Part shown: positions 17,132 through 25,614 of the stretch, piece by piece
Layout of the letters: every line of letters starts with the position of its first letter
Numbering within the stretch: position 1 is the first letter of the stretch
Assembly: GCF_900187305.1 (NCBI RefSeq)
Contig: NZ_LT906434.1
Coordinates: 1,116,001-1,180,000, forward strand
Direction: 5' to 3'
DNA: 64,000 nucleotides
From: Neisseria zoodegmatis
GTDB taxonomy: Bacteria; Pseudomonadota; Gammaproteobacteria; Burkholderiales; Neisseriaceae
The notes under the pieces: generated by a model
What the model was told of the DNA's origin: nothing
The model's database searches: none
The model's input: only the letters and a program-made list of their open reading frames with translations
Program-made: the position numbers and the translations under genes

Positions 17132-17392
17132 CTATTCGCCAATCGGTTCATACACCACCCCGGCAAGCGGGTTTTTCGTCCAATCGGCAGGAATGGCGGC
17201 TTGTCCGTCTGAAACGACACTTACCGGCATGGCTGGCGGCTCTATATCGGCGCGTTTGGCGGTGCATGATGAAAATGCAAGGGAAACCATGCAGGCGGCT
17301 AATGTGCCTGTGAAAATGGCGGCGGTTTTGGCTGGATTAATGGCCTGTTTGTGCTTGGTTTTCTCGGTGTTGCGGTGCAATGTGATATTCAT
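17132..17392 (-). CDS. Small protein with one membrane or signal segment, unknown function
   Basis: This 86-residue frame has a basic N-terminus, one hydrophobic stretch (AAIFTGTLAACMVSLAFSSC, about residues 24-43) and a polar, proline-rich tail. SLAFSSC resembles a lipobox but has Phe at -3, so lipoprotein processing is uncertain. It lies 10 bp upstream of the primase start and in the same direction, so it is probably co-transcribed. I do not recognise the family. Confidence 0.55.
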   Translation of the reverse strand: MNITLHRNTEKTKHKQAINPAKTAAIFTGTLAACMVSLAFSSCTAKRADIEPPAMPVSVVSDGQAAIPADWTKNPLAGVVYEPIGE

Positions 17393-17503
17393 GATGTCTG
17401 CTCCGTTTCAGACGGCCTTATCTCGATACCCGCCTGAAAAAAGGTTGCACTTACCCCGCCTTGCCCGCGCGGGGCAAAGCTGGGGGAATAACAAAAGGGG
17501 GGA

Positions 17504-17821
17504 TTATCGGGCGGTCTGCTCGGTTTTTTTCTCGGCCGCTTCTTCAGCCGTATCTACAACGTCATACAAGTCATAGCACAATGATTTGCCGTTGCAATCA
17601 AGACGGGTTTTTTCAACCAGACGGGCAAGTAATTCCGCCTGTGAATGGATAAGCACATTGTTTCCGCTTGCCAGTTCTTTGATAGTCAAGGCGATAGTTT
17701 CGGCGGCATCGGCCAGTTGCTCTAAGTCATACAAGGCATCGGCGGCCTTTTGTGCGGTAGCGATAGATACGGTTACGGTTTGGGGATTTTGCGCCTGCTG
17801 CGCGGTTTGAGTTTTTTGCAT
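17504..17821 (-). CDS. Unknown small element protein
   Basis: This 105-residue acidic protein is Gln/Thr-rich at the N-terminus (MQKTQTAQQAQNPQTVTV), then mostly helical (AADALYDLEQLADAAETIALTIKELASG). It is co-directional with the primase gene. I do not recognise it. Composition and position suggest a real gene of the element. Confidence 0.6.
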   Translation of the reverse strand: MQKTQTAQQAQNPQTVTVSIATAQKAADALYDLEQLADAAETIALTIKELASGNNVLIHSQAELLARLVEKTRLDCNGKSLCYDLYDVVDTAEEAAEKKTEQTAR

Positions 17822-18238
17822 TTTGAATGCTCCGTTTATGTTTTTGAGATTAAGAAACCCATTAGGGGGGCGGTGCTCTCTCTGTCATAAACAAACAGCC
17901 TGCGCCTTACGGTTGGCAGACACCGCCATAACTTGACTTGATAGGCCGTCTGAAAAATGGCCGCTCAATGTGAAATTTTGGCGTGAAAAAATCAGCGTTT
18001 ACCCTGCTGATTTGGGGTTTATGATTTAGAGAGAATCTGTAATTTAATTCTCAATGCTCAAGCTGTCAATGGTTTTGTTTGGCCGGTGTTGTGCAAAAGG
18101 GCTGATTGTTGCTTCCCTGCCATGCAAAACACCAGCAAACAAAGGGGCTTATACGCTTTGGCCGTCTGTGAAAATGTCGGTGTGTTTCTCACGCGCGCAC
18201 GCGCGTATCTCTGACAAAATTCAATGATTCCGGTATCA
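17822..18238. other. Non-coding stretch within the element
   Basis: About 415 bp without a convincing gene. It contains one uptake sequence (near 17943), a short alternating CG/CA tract (CACGCGCGCACGCGCG, near 18190) and an AT-rich patch (18020-18060) that could be a promoter for the genes on its left. Confidence 0.5.
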
Positions 18239-18946
18239 CTATGCTGTCCCTGCGGTTAAGGCCGTCTGAAAAGCGGCTCTGTGCGGTGCGGCCATGCGGT
18301 TTAATACTAAATCCCGCTCATCGGCTGATTTTCCGGCCATGTATAAAGCGGCATTTTTGATTTCAAGCTGCTTGATCATCTTCAATTGTGCCGCGCTTAA
18401 ACCGTCTCTATTCAGCTTTGCCCATTTGCCGGTTAACGCCCGATTAATGCGGCATGATTCATTGATGTAAGTGAAACGCCCGGGAACATTACCGGCTGCC
18501 GCTTCTGCTTCGTATATCGCTTCACACATCAAGCGGTGGCCGGTTGCTGCTTCTTCCCTTGATGGTTTCCAGTCTTTACCGTCTATCAGTAAGGCCTTGA
18601 TGGTTTGGTCTGCCCATATTTCAAACTCAAGACTGATAAAACGGGCAAAACACACCATTAAATCAGGGTGCAGCCATGTGCCGCCGTTATGCCGCCCGCG
18701 TTTGGTCTGTATCAATTCGGGACAGTCGGCAGGGTTGAATGGTGTTTTTAAATCCCCCGTTTTCGGGGTATTTAAAAAACCGTGTTTAGCTGCGATTGCG
18801 CGTATGTAGTCCTGATTGCGACGTCTCTCGAAAAACTTATCAAGCCGCTTGCCGTGGTATTCTGCTATTTCGGTAGCGTTAAACCATGCTTCGCGGGTGG
18901 CATGAATGGACAAGCCTTGATAGTCGAGTGTGATCGGTTTCATCAT
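18239..18946 (-). CDS. KilA-N domain DNA-binding protein
   Basis: This 235-residue protein has an N-terminal KilA-N domain: WFNATEIAEYHGKRLDKFFERRRNQDYIRAI (about residues 21-50) and GGTWLHPDLMVCFARFISLEFEIWADQTI (about 88-116). KilA-N proteins of phages and satellites bind DNA and often act as antirepressors or regulators. The C-terminal part is helical and of unknown role. Its start overlaps the end of the upstream HTH gene by 4 bp, which implies coupled translation. An uptake sequence lies at its 3' end. Confidence 0.85.
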   Translation of the reverse strand: MMKPITLDYQGLSIHATREAWFNATEIAEYHGKRLDKFFERRRNQDYIRAIAAKHGFLNTPKTGDLKTPFNPADCPELIQTKRGRHNGGTWLHPDLMVCFARFISLEFEIWADQTIKALLIDGKDWKPSREEAATGHRLMCEAIYEAEAAAGNVPGRFTYINESCRINRALTGKWAKLNRDGLSAAQLKMIKQLEIKNAALYMAGKSADERDLVLNRMAAPHRAAFQTALTAGTA

Positions 18947-19251
18947 GCCGCCCCTTTCTCTGCTGCCAGTGTGTAGATACCGCGTTTAACGGTTCTGCCG
19001 CGCTTGTTGATATGCGGCTGCATGGTGCAGATAACGGGATAACCGGCACGCCGTAAATCCATGACACGGGCGTTAAATCCCATAATGCCCATCTGCGCGG
19101 CCTGATAGCTGGTTAGGCTTTGCCCGCTCTGCAAGATGGCTAGGATTTCGCCGCATTGTGATTCAGGGGAAAAGGGGGTATAGTTCCGGCTTGCTTTGTT
19201 GATGCCGTCTGAAATGCCGTTGCTGGTGTTTTGGGCGGTTTCTTTTTTCAT
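18943..19251 (-). CDS. Helix-turn-helix protein (HTH_39-like)
   Basis: This 102-residue protein has a winged-helix-like segment: CGEILAILQSGQSLTSYQAAQMGIMGFNARVMDLRRAGYPVICTM (about residues 33-77). That pattern is typical of small phage HTH proteins of the HTH_39 type. It is located between alpA and the KilA-N gene and overlaps the latter by 4 bp. It probably acts in regulation or replication of the element. Specific role unknown. Confidence 0.7.
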   Translation of the reverse strand: MKKETAQNTSNGISDGINKASRNYTPFSPESQCGEILAILQSGQSLTSYQAAQMGIMGFNARVMDLRRAGYPVICTMQPHINKRGRTVKRGIYTLAAEKGAA

Positions 19252-19263
19252 GATTCGCCCCCA

Positions 19264-19470
19264 TTAGATACGGTTTGCCGCTTGTTTGGCGATATATTCG
19301 TCTATTTCACTTTCCAGCCAGCCGATTGCATTGCCGCTGTCGGATAACTTAAACGGGCGGGGCATATCGGGGTCGTGGCGGCGGTTTTTGGGGTCGAGAC
19401 GATACCAAAGCGTGCTTGATGAAATGCCAAGACGTTTGATTACTTCGTTTTGTCGTAAGATGGTTGCCAT
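19264..19470 (-). CDS. alpA: AlpA-family transcriptional regulator
   Basis: This 68-residue protein is an AlpA-type MerR-like helix-turn-helix: LRQNEVIKRLGISSSTLWYRLDPKNRRHDPDMPRPFKLSDSGNAIGWLESEIDEYIA. In E. coli AlpA activates excision of a cryptic element, and in Gram-negative phage-inducible islands AlpA activates the island's genes. Here it is the first gene of the leftward regulatory operon, with the tandem palindromes at 19551-19576 upstream. Autoregulation or control by another element protein is plausible. Confidence 0.85.
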   Translation of the reverse strand: MATILRQNEVIKRLGISSSTLWYRLDPKNRRHDPDMPRPFKLSDSGNAIGWLESEIDEYIAKQAANRI

Positions 19471-19550
19471 AAATCAATTTCTTTCTGCCCGTGAGGGCGG
19501 GGTTGGAATATGGCAAGTTTGCAAGATGAAACAGGGTGGCAGACAATATA

Positions 19551-19576
19551 TGACATACTGTCATGACACCCTGTCA
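19551..19576. promoter_or_regulatory. Tandem palindromic operators upstream of alpA
   Basis: Two 13-bp palindromes of the form TGACA-N3-TGTCA lie directly end to end: TGACATACTGTCA (19551-19563) and TGACACCCTGTCA (19564-19576). They are about 80 bp upstream of alpA and next to the end of the cargo gene. Such paired sites are typical for cooperative binding of a dimeric regulator. Confidence 0.6.
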
Positions 19577-19597
19577 TAATTGATTTTATTGATATTT

Positions 19598-20434
19598 TTA
19601 TTCGGGCAATCCTAATATTCTTGCTGCTTCATCAGGCCTTCTACTAGATCCTGATAAGTTTGCTTTTTCTTGGAAAGTGATGGAAACACTTTTCTTTAAA
19701 GGTTGCTCCCCGGTTTCGTATTTATATTCATGTGCGTGATGTAGCAGGGTTTGAATCAATGCTTCAAACTCTGGAGCAGACTTCCTGTGCTTTTGAATAA
19801 TCTCTAAATCTTCAGAAAGAACTTGTTTTTGGGTTTCTGATAACTTTTTAATCCGGTCCAATAAAACTTTTAATTGTTTTTTAAGAATCTTATTTTGCTC
19901 TCTAAGATTTTTAATCTCATTCTTATCATCAAGAATACTTTTTAGCTCTTCCAAAGCCTCTTTAGCTTCTTCTTTACTTAGAATCCTATCATTCTCTTCT
20001 TTTGTACGTATAAATTCATCAATATCTCCACATAAAGGAATATTGAAATATGATTTTAAGTGCTTAGTTACAATGTCCTTTTTCAAAAAATATTTTTGAT
20101 AATCGTTGTAACTGACCCAGTTAGGATTATCTTCGGTCGAACCTGAATCAAAAGCATTATATATAGCTACAAATTTTAAAAAGTTATAGAAAGGTCTTTC
20201 TATATCAACTTGTATGTATTCATCTGAAATAGTTTTTTCAAATGCAAATTCATCAATATCTCCGTAAGCATTAATATCATCTAAATAAACACGCTTATAT
20301 CCCTGTAATAAATATTTAGCTGTATTAGCAAGGCTAGGGGTTTCCTCGTCTAGTGATTGAACAAAAAGAATAATATCTTCAAGCAAAATATATTGGTCTT
20401 TTTCTGCTTTTAGCTTGTCATTAATAAATCCCAT
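19598..20434 (-). CDS. Unknown AT-rich cargo protein with coiled coil
   Basis: This 278-residue protein is encoded by DNA visibly richer in A and T than anything around it. The N-terminal half contains the motif GDIDEF twice (about residues 58 and 136) within mixed aromatic and acidic sequence. The middle (about residues 165-215) is a charged coiled coil with heptad-like Leu/Ile spacing (EIKNLREQNKILKKQLKVLL). The C-terminus is basic with SGSSRRPDEAARILGLPE. No signal peptide or membrane segment is seen. It lies between int and alpA, where satellites often carry accessory genes such as anti-phage functions. I do not recognise it. Confidence 0.7.
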   Translation of the reverse strand: MGFINDKLKAEKDQYILLEDIILFVQSLDEETPSLANTAKYLLQGYKRVYLDDINAYGDIDEFAFEKTISDEYIQVDIERPFYNFLKFVAIYNAFDSGSTEDNPNWVSYNDYQKYFLKKDIVTKHLKSYFNIPLCGDIDEFIRTKEENDRILSKEEAKEALEELKSILDDKNEIKNLREQNKILKKQLKVLLDRIKKLSETQKQVLSEDLEIIQKHRKSAPEFEALIQTLLHHAHEYKYETGEQPLKKSVSITFQEKANLSGSSRRPDEAARILGLPE

Positions 20435-20564
20435 TTCTCAAACGCTCCCAAAACGTCAATTCCCTGCAAAATAGAAAACCACACCAACAAGACTAGGGAT
20501 TGCCCTGTTTTCGCCTTTGGTAGCTAATCGCGGGCTAGGTGTGGCTGTAAACTTTTCAGACGGC

Positions 20565-21782
20565 CTATTCTCGGCTGCCTGTTTCACTCTCGATCATCTC
20601 GCGGGCTTGGTTATACCGTTCCCGCAAATAATCTGAATACCATTGCATCATTTCTACTCTATGCGGCCAGTATTCCGCCCGATTGTAAGCGGCGCGGATT
20701 TTATCTTTCGGCACATGGGCAAGCTGGCGTTCTATGGCATCGGGGTTAAAGTCCTGTTCGTTTAATACGCTGCTGGCCAAGCTGCGGAATCCGTGCGGTG
20801 TGGCCGTGCCTTTATATCCTAGCCGCTCGATAATTCGGTTTAGGGTGGCTTCGCTGATAAATCCTGCCGTTTTTGTGCGGCTGGGGAATAAATAAGGCGT
20901 TTGTCCTGTGTGGCCGTGTAGCTCTTGCAGTAATTCCAGCGTCCAATCTGAAAGCGGTATCACATGGGAGCGGGGTAGCTTCATTCGCTCGGCGGGGATA
21001 GTCCATGTTTTCGCCTGCCAGTCTATTTCATGCCATTGGCCGCTGCGTAATTCGGTGCTTCTTACGAACACCAGCATAACCAGCATTACGGCTATGCGGT
21101 TTTGCGGATCAATATCGGCCAATATCAAGCGGCGGTAAAACTCGGTCAGTTCTTCACGGGGCAAGGCGGGTAAATGGCGGGTTTCCGCTTTGGCCAAAAA
21201 GCCGCGTAATGGGGCGGCGGGGTTACGGTCGGTTATCTCAAGCATGGCGGCATAGCCATATACGGCGGCTATCCATTGCCTGATTTTTTCAGCGGTGGCG
21301 GTTGCATTGCGGGCGGCTATGCGCTCGATTACGGCTTTCACGTCTGCTACGGCTATACCGTCTATCTGTTGCCCGCCGATATACGGGAAAACGTCTTTTG
21401 AAAAGTGATTGAGAATGCGGGCGGCATTGTCGGGCTTCCAGCGGTGCAGGTTCTCGCTATGCCATCGGCGCGTTATTGCTTCAAAGGTATTGAGTAGGGC
21501 TGCCTGCCGCTCTTGCTTGGCCTGTTGCTTAGCTGCGCTGGGGTCTTGCCCTGTTGCAATCAGGCGGCGGGCATTTTCGGCGGCTTCTCGGGCTTCGCTC
21601 AAAGAAACGGCGGGATATTTTCCGATTGAAAGTAATTTCTCTTTGCCGTCTATGCGGTATTTCAGCCGCCATAACTTCCCGCCCGCTGGTGTAACCTGTA
21701 AAAACATGCCTTTGCCATCTGCTAGTTTGTATGGCTTGGCGGCGGGCTTGGCATTCTTTATTTGGCGGTCATTTAGCGGCAT
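20565..21782 (-). CDS. int: Tyrosine recombinase, P4-type integrase
   Basis: This 405-residue protein has the N-terminal DUF4102 arm-binding domain (LNDRQIKNAKPAAKPYKLAD), a SAM-like core-binding domain and a catalytic domain. Catalytic residues are visible: Arg in STELRSGQW (near residue 240), HGFR (near 325), His in LAHVPKD (near 347) and the Tyr nucleophile in the RAAYNRAEYW segment (near 357). It lies next to tRNA-Leu(GAG), whose 3' end is repeated at the far side of the element, so it should catalyse integration there. An uptake sequence lies just past its stop codon. Confidence 0.95.
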   Translation of the reverse strand: MPLNDRQIKNAKPAAKPYKLADGKGMFLQVTPAGGKLWRLKYRIDGKEKLLSIGKYPAVSLSEAREAAENARRLIATGQDPSAAKQQAKQERQAALLNTFEAITRRWHSENLHRWKPDNAARILNHFSKDVFPYIGGQQIDGIAVADVKAVIERIAARNATATAEKIRQWIAAVYGYAAMLEITDRNPAAPLRGFLAKAETRHLPALPREELTEFYRRLILADIDPQNRIAVMLVMLVFVRSTELRSGQWHEIDWQAKTWTIPAERMKLPRSHVIPLSDWTLELLQELHGHTGQTPYLFPSRTKTAGFISEATLNRIIERLGYKGTATPHGFRSLASSVLNEQDFNPDAIERQLAHVPKDKIRAAYNRAEYWPHRVEMMQWYSDYLRERYNQAREMIESETGSRE

Positions 21783-22003
21783 TTGGGGGTATTTTTTTAG
21801 GGGTGTTTTTCAGATACCCCTAAATATACCCCCGTTTTTTGGTTTATTCAATTAGACGGGATTTTACTGTATTGGATAATTAAGGCCGCCTGAAAACACC
21901 CTTAATCGGGCTGAAAGCCTTGTTATACTTGAATCTTGGTTTATGGCGTTAGACGGTATTAGACGTAAAAAAACAGCCCGAAAATTGGGCTGTTTTCTTT
22001 TGA

Positions 22004-22089
22004 TGGTGCCGACAATGAGACTTGAACTCATACGACCTAGGGTCACTACCCCCTCAAGATAGCGTGTCTACCAATTCCACCATGTCGGC
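22004..22089 (-). tRNA. tRNA-Leu (anticodon GAG)
   Basis: Read on the minus strand the sequence folds into a class II tRNA with acceptor stem GCCGACA/TGTCGGC, D-arm GGTGGAATTGGTAGACACGC, anticodon arm CTATCTTGAGGGGGTAG (anticodon GAG), a variable arm, T-arm GTTCAAGTC, discriminator A and encoded CCA. Its 3' part doubles as attachment site of the element. Confidence 0.95.
22008..22026. repeat. attR: 19-bp direct repeat inside tRNA-Leu
   Basis: GCCGACAATGAGACTTGAA, identical to 12493-12511, covers the acceptor and T-arm 3' half of tRNA-Leu. It is the integrase-proximal attachment site. Confidence 0.85.
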
Positions 22090-22119
22090 AATAAACTTTA
22101 AATTGTATTAACGCGTGCT

Positions 22120-22473
22120 TTATTTGGTAGGTGCAGCAGGCGTTTGTTGGGTATTTTGAGCCGGAGCGTTTTGTGTTTGCGCCGGTGCGGTTTGTTGTAC
22201 GGTGCTGAAATCCAAACCGTGTTTGTGGGTATGGGTGCTGATGTACACCATAGCCATGCAGGTTGCAAAGAAAATGGTTGCTGCGATGGCGGTGCTGCGG
22301 CTTAAGAAGTTGGCGTTGCCAGCCGAACCGAATACACCTTGGGCGCTACCGCTTCCGGAACCGAATGTTGCGCCGGCATCTGCGCCTTTGCCATGCTGCA
22401 TTAAAACCAGCACGATAACTGCTAAGGCGGAGAAGATGTTGATAATCCAAATAACGGTTTTAAAGGCTTCCAT
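22120..22473 (-). CDS. secG: Preprotein translocase subunit SecG
   Basis: This 117-residue protein has two membrane helices and the SecG signature VLVLMQHGKGADAGATFGSGSGSAQGVFGSAG between them. The tail is Gln/Ala/Pro-rich (QTAPAQTQNAPAQN), as in other neisserial SecG. It is part of the SecYEG channel. The gene starts 5 bp downstream of tpiA, forming the usual tpiA-secG operon. Confidence 0.95.
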   Translation of the reverse strand: MEAFKTVIWIINIFSALAVIVLVLMQHGKGADAGATFGSGSGSAQGVFGSAGNANFLSRSTAIAATIFFATCMAMVYISTHTHKHGLDFSTVQQTAPAQTQNAPAQNTQQTPAAPTK

Positions 22474-22478
22474 AATCT

Positions 22479-23234
22479 TTACGAATCTTGTGCGGCATCG
22501 ATAATGGCGGTAAAGGAGTCGTAAGACAAGGAGGCTCCGCCTACTAAAGCACCGTCTACATACGGCACGGCAAAAATGTCTGCTGCATTGTTGGCATTGA
22601 CGCTTCCGCCGTAAAGGATGCGAATATTAACATCGTTGCCGCACAATGACAAGATTTGTTTGTGAATAAAAGCGTGCATTTCTGCGATTTGATCGGTTGT
22701 GGCAACTTTGCCGGTGCCGATGGCCCATACTGGCTCGTAGGCAACGGCGATATCTTTGGTATTGAGGCCTTCTAAAATGGAGAGTTGGTGGGCAATGATT
22801 TCTTGCTCTTTGCCGGCTTCGCGTTCTTCAAGGCTTTCGCCGACGCACAATAAGGGAGTGAGGCCGACATTTAATACGTTGACCATTTTTTGGCGTTGTA
22901 TTTCGTTTTTTTCACCGAAATACAGGCTGCGTTCGGAGTGTCCGATTAAGACGATATCGACGCCGATGTCGGCCATCATTTCGGCGGATACTTCGCCGGT
23001 GTAGGCTCCGTTATTGGGAAAGCGGCTGACGTCTTGGGCGCAGGTGAGAATGCGGTTGTTGAGCACAATCTGCATGGCGTTGTGCAGTTGGAGCAGGTAA
23101 ACGGTGGGGGCGGCCAAGCCGATGAGGACTCGGTCTGTGGTGGGCATGATGCGGAAACGGTGCATCAGGGCGTTGTTGCTTTGCAGGCGGCCGTTCATTT
23201 TCCAGTTGCCGATAACCCATTTTTTATCCCACAT
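22479..23234 (-). CDS. tpiA: Triosephosphate isomerase
   Basis: The 251-residue TIM barrel shows all active-site motifs: GNWKMNG with Lys (near residue 11), LIGHSERS with His (near 97), and the [11 protein letters not shown] loop with Glu (near 169). The phosphate-binding YGGSVN follows. It interconverts dihydroxyacetone phosphate and glyceraldehyde 3-phosphate. Followed by secG after 5 bp. Confidence 0.97.
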   Translation of the reverse strand: MWDKKWVIGNWKMNGRLQSNNALMHRFRIMPTTDRVLIGLAAPTVYLLQLHNAMQIVLNNRILTCAQDVSRFPNNGAYTGEVSAEMMADIGVDIVLIGHSERSLYFGEKNEIQRQKMVNVLNVGLTPLLCVGESLEEREAGKEQEIIAHQLSILEGLNTKDIAVAYEPVWAIGTGKVATTDQIAEMHAFIHKQILSLCGNDVNIRILYGGSVNANNAADIFAVPYVDGALVGGASLSYDSFTAIIDAAQDS

Positions 23235-23511
23235 GATTGGTTCCTTTGTTTACTTGCAGAATATTCGGATTTTAACGCACATTGCCGTGCTGTGTGGCGG
23301 TTTCGTGGGTTGGGAATGGGAAGTGGATATGCTTTTTTGTTGAATTTTATAAAAATTTTATTTGATTTGAAGGCAGTGTGGGGAGGCTGCGATTGAAGCT
23401 TTGGTGTTGGGTGTATGGATTGATGGAAGGTGTTGTGTGGTAATCGGCTTGACCGTATAAATGGCTTGCCGCGACAATACTGCCCGTTTTAGAAAATTTA
23501 AACGGAATGAA

Positions 23512-24006
23512 ATGAGTATGCACGAGCTTCATGTAGAGAGTACGGACAAAGCTGAAATTTATAAGGAAATTCTGCCGCAGATTGAATGCTTGATTCAGGA
23601 TGAAACGGATTTGATCGCGAATTTAGCCAATATTGCTGCGGTATTGAAAGCGGCATTCGGTTGGTTGTGGGTGGGTTTTTATTTGGTTGATGCTGAAAAA
23701 CGCGAATTGGTGCTGGGGCCGTTTCAGGGGCCGTTGGCTTGTACGCGGATTCCTTTCGGCAGAGGGGTGTGCGGGCAGGCTTGGGCGCGGGAAGAGACGA
23801 TAGTAGTTGAAGATGTTAACCTGCATCCCGACCACATTGCTTGTTCGTCGTTATCTCAGTCTGAAATTGTGGTGCCCGTGCGCAATCGTTCGGGGCAGCT
23901 GATTGCGGTATTGGATGCGGATGCGGAAACAACGGCTTGCTATGACGGTACGGATGAATATTATTTGAACAAGTTGGCTGAAATGATTGCGGCGAATCAA
24001 GCGTGA
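23512..24006 (+). CDS. msrC: Free methionine-(R)-sulfoxide reductase (GAF domain)
   Basis: From the ATG at 23512 the protein has 164 residues and is a single GAF domain of the fRMsr/YebR type. The conserved cysteines are present in ACTRIPFGRGVCGQAW and HIACSSLSQSE. These enzymes reduce free Met-R-sulfoxide, a defence against oxidants. A longer frame from 23461 lacks family similarity at its N-terminus. A single uptake sequence follows the stop. Confidence 0.9.
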   Translation: MSMHELHVESTDKAEIYKEILPQIECLIQDETDLIANLANIAAVLKAAFGWLWVGFYLVDAEKRELVLGPFQGPLACTRIPFGRGVCGQAWAREETIVVEDVNLHPDHIACSSLSQSEIVVPVRNRSGQLIAVLDADAETTACYDGTDEYYLNKLAEMIAANQA

Positions 24007-24164
24007 GGCCGTCTGAAAAATACTGTTACACCGCTGTGAAAACCATTATAATCATGCGTTGTATTTGATGTAGCGGTTTATCTCTTGAATAATAATCATG
24101 TTTTCTCCTGCCGAGCGGAGGAGGGAGCGGTCAAACCACCCCAAAAGTAATCACGGAGCACGGA

Positions 24165-24824
24165 ATGAATTTTGAACAAGCGCGTTTCAATATGGTAGAG
24201 CAACAAATCCGCCCTTGGGATGTGTTGGATTTTGATGTTTTAGATGCGTTGAGTGAAGTTCCGCGCGAATATTTTGTGGCTGAGTCGCAGCAGGCTTATG
24301 CTTATGCAGATAAAACTTTGCCGTTGCCCAACGGCGGCAGTATGTTGGAACCGAAGATTGTGGCGCGTTTGATTCAGGGCTTGGCTTTGAAAGCGGACGA
24401 CAAAGTACTGGAAGTGGGCACCGGCTCGGGTTATGCGGCAGCTTTGCTGAGCAAACTCAGCGCTAATGTGATGACAGTGGATGTGGATGCTGAGCAGCAG
24501 CAGCGCGCTAAAGCGGTGTTGGACAAGCTCGGTTTTAACAAGATCATTTATGAGGTTGGCGACGGCTTGGCGGGTGCGCTGGGCGGTGCGCCTTTTGATG
24601 CGGTATATATCGGCGGCGCGGTGCCGGTTGTGCCAGAAGCGTTGAAAAACCAGTTGAACAACAACGGTGGCCGTATGGTTGTGGTGGTGGGTGAAGCGCC
24701 TGTTCAACGTGCTTTGCTGATTACCCGCAACGGTGATGCGTTTGCCGAGCAAGTGTTGTTTGATACTTATATTCCGCAATTGAAAACGCCGACCTTATCG
24801 CCGACAGCTAAATTTAATTTCTAA
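24165..24824 (+). CDS. pcm: Protein-L-isoaspartate O-methyltransferase family protein
   Basis: This 219-residue SAM-dependent methyltransferase matches the Pcm family: EQQIRPWDVLD at the start, PREYFV, and the SAM-binding loop VLEVGTGSGYAAALLS (near residue 80). The catalytic neighbourhood reads GGSMLEPKIVARL where classical Pcm has the S-QP-xVA motif, so the isoaspartyl repair activity is likely but not certain. A DUS-pair terminator follows. Confidence 0.85.
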   Translation: MNFEQARFNMVEQQIRPWDVLDFDVLDALSEVPREYFVAESQQAYAYADKTLPLPNGGSMLEPKIVARLIQGLALKADDKVLEVGTGSGYAAALLSKLSANVMTVDVDAEQQQRAKAVLDKLGFNKIIYEVGDGLAGALGGAPFDAVYIGGAVPVVPEALKNQLNNNGGRMVVVVGEAPVQRALLITRNGDAFAEQVLFDTYIPQLKTPTLSPTAKFNF

Positions 24825-24834
24825 ATTTGATGGT

Positions 24835-24866
24835 GAGGCCGTCTGAAATATTTTTCAGACGGCCTC
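24835..24866 (+). terminator. DUS-pair terminator after pcm
   Basis: GAGGCCGTCTGAAA and its complement with a short AT loop, 11 bp beyond the pcm stop. Confidence 0.75.
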
Positions 24867-24924
24867 ATTCTATTGATAACAGAATGAACACCGACGCAAT
24901 AGTCGGCAAGGAAAGTAGAAGACG

Positions 24925-25245
24925 ATGATTCCGCAAATTACGCCTATTGAATTGAAACAGTGGATGGCAGACGGTATGGAGTTTGTTTTGCTGGATGTGC
25001 GCACGGATGAAGAGCTGGCGTTGTGTTCGCTGCCCAATCATACCCATATTCCTATGAACATGATTCCGATGCGCCACAATGAGCTGCCGGACGATGTGCC
25101 GATTGTGGTGTATTGCCATCACGGTTTGCGCAGTCTGCACACGGCCATGTATTTGGCGGACGCCGGTTTTGAGCAGCTTTATAACTTGCAGGGCGGCATT
25201 GATGCTTGGTCGGTGTTGGTCGATTCGCAAGTGCCGCGCTATTGA
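24925..25245 (+). CDS. Rhodanese-like domain protein
   Basis: This 106-residue single-domain rhodanese has the active-site loop VVYCHHGLRS with the catalytic Cys near residue 70. Other conserved parts are LLDVRTDEELALCSLP and YNLQGGIDAWS. No signal peptide, so it is cytoplasmic. Such proteins transfer sulfane sulfur; the partner is unknown. Confidence 0.9.
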   Translation: MIPQITPIELKQWMADGMEFVLLDVRTDEELALCSLPNHTHIPMNMIPMRHNELPDDVPIVVYCHHGLRSLHTAMYLADAGFEQLYNLQGGIDAWSVLVDSQVPRY

Positions 25246-25614
25246 TGGAGCCTTATCAAATCGAAATTCAGACGGCCTCTTGAGGCCGTTTTCTTTTGGG
25301 TGCAGGTATTTTGCCGTGCAAAGTTCTGTGAAGCTTTTTTGAATAGATGTTTAATGTTGAAACGGTTTGCGGTTTTTTGTGTATGCCGCAGTGATGTTGA
25401 GTGCGAAAGATGAGGCCGTCTGAAAAACGCTATATGGGAAACAGGCGTGTGGCGGCTTGCGGTCGGGCCGGCATTTTTTATTTTGATATCATTGAATCAA
25501 ATTAATATTCTTTAACTTGATGACAATCGGGCAGATGAACTTTTCTTTTTTCATCCTTTCTCACAAGCACATGTCTCGGACATGACTTTCATAGATTTTA
25601 TAAAGGATATACAG
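25246..25614 (+). other. Intergenic stretch with terminator and promoter region
   Basis: The hairpin ACGGCCTC-TT-GAGGCCGT at 25272-25289 with a T-rich tail ends the rhodanese gene. A lone uptake sequence lies near 25412. The AT-rich stretch 25480-25530 probably holds the promoter of the small secreted protein. No gene is seen. Confidence 0.55.

Noticed and set aside
12493..22026. Ordinary temperate prophage
   Set aside because: No terminase, capsid, tail, lysis or lytic repressor/Cro pair is found in the interval.
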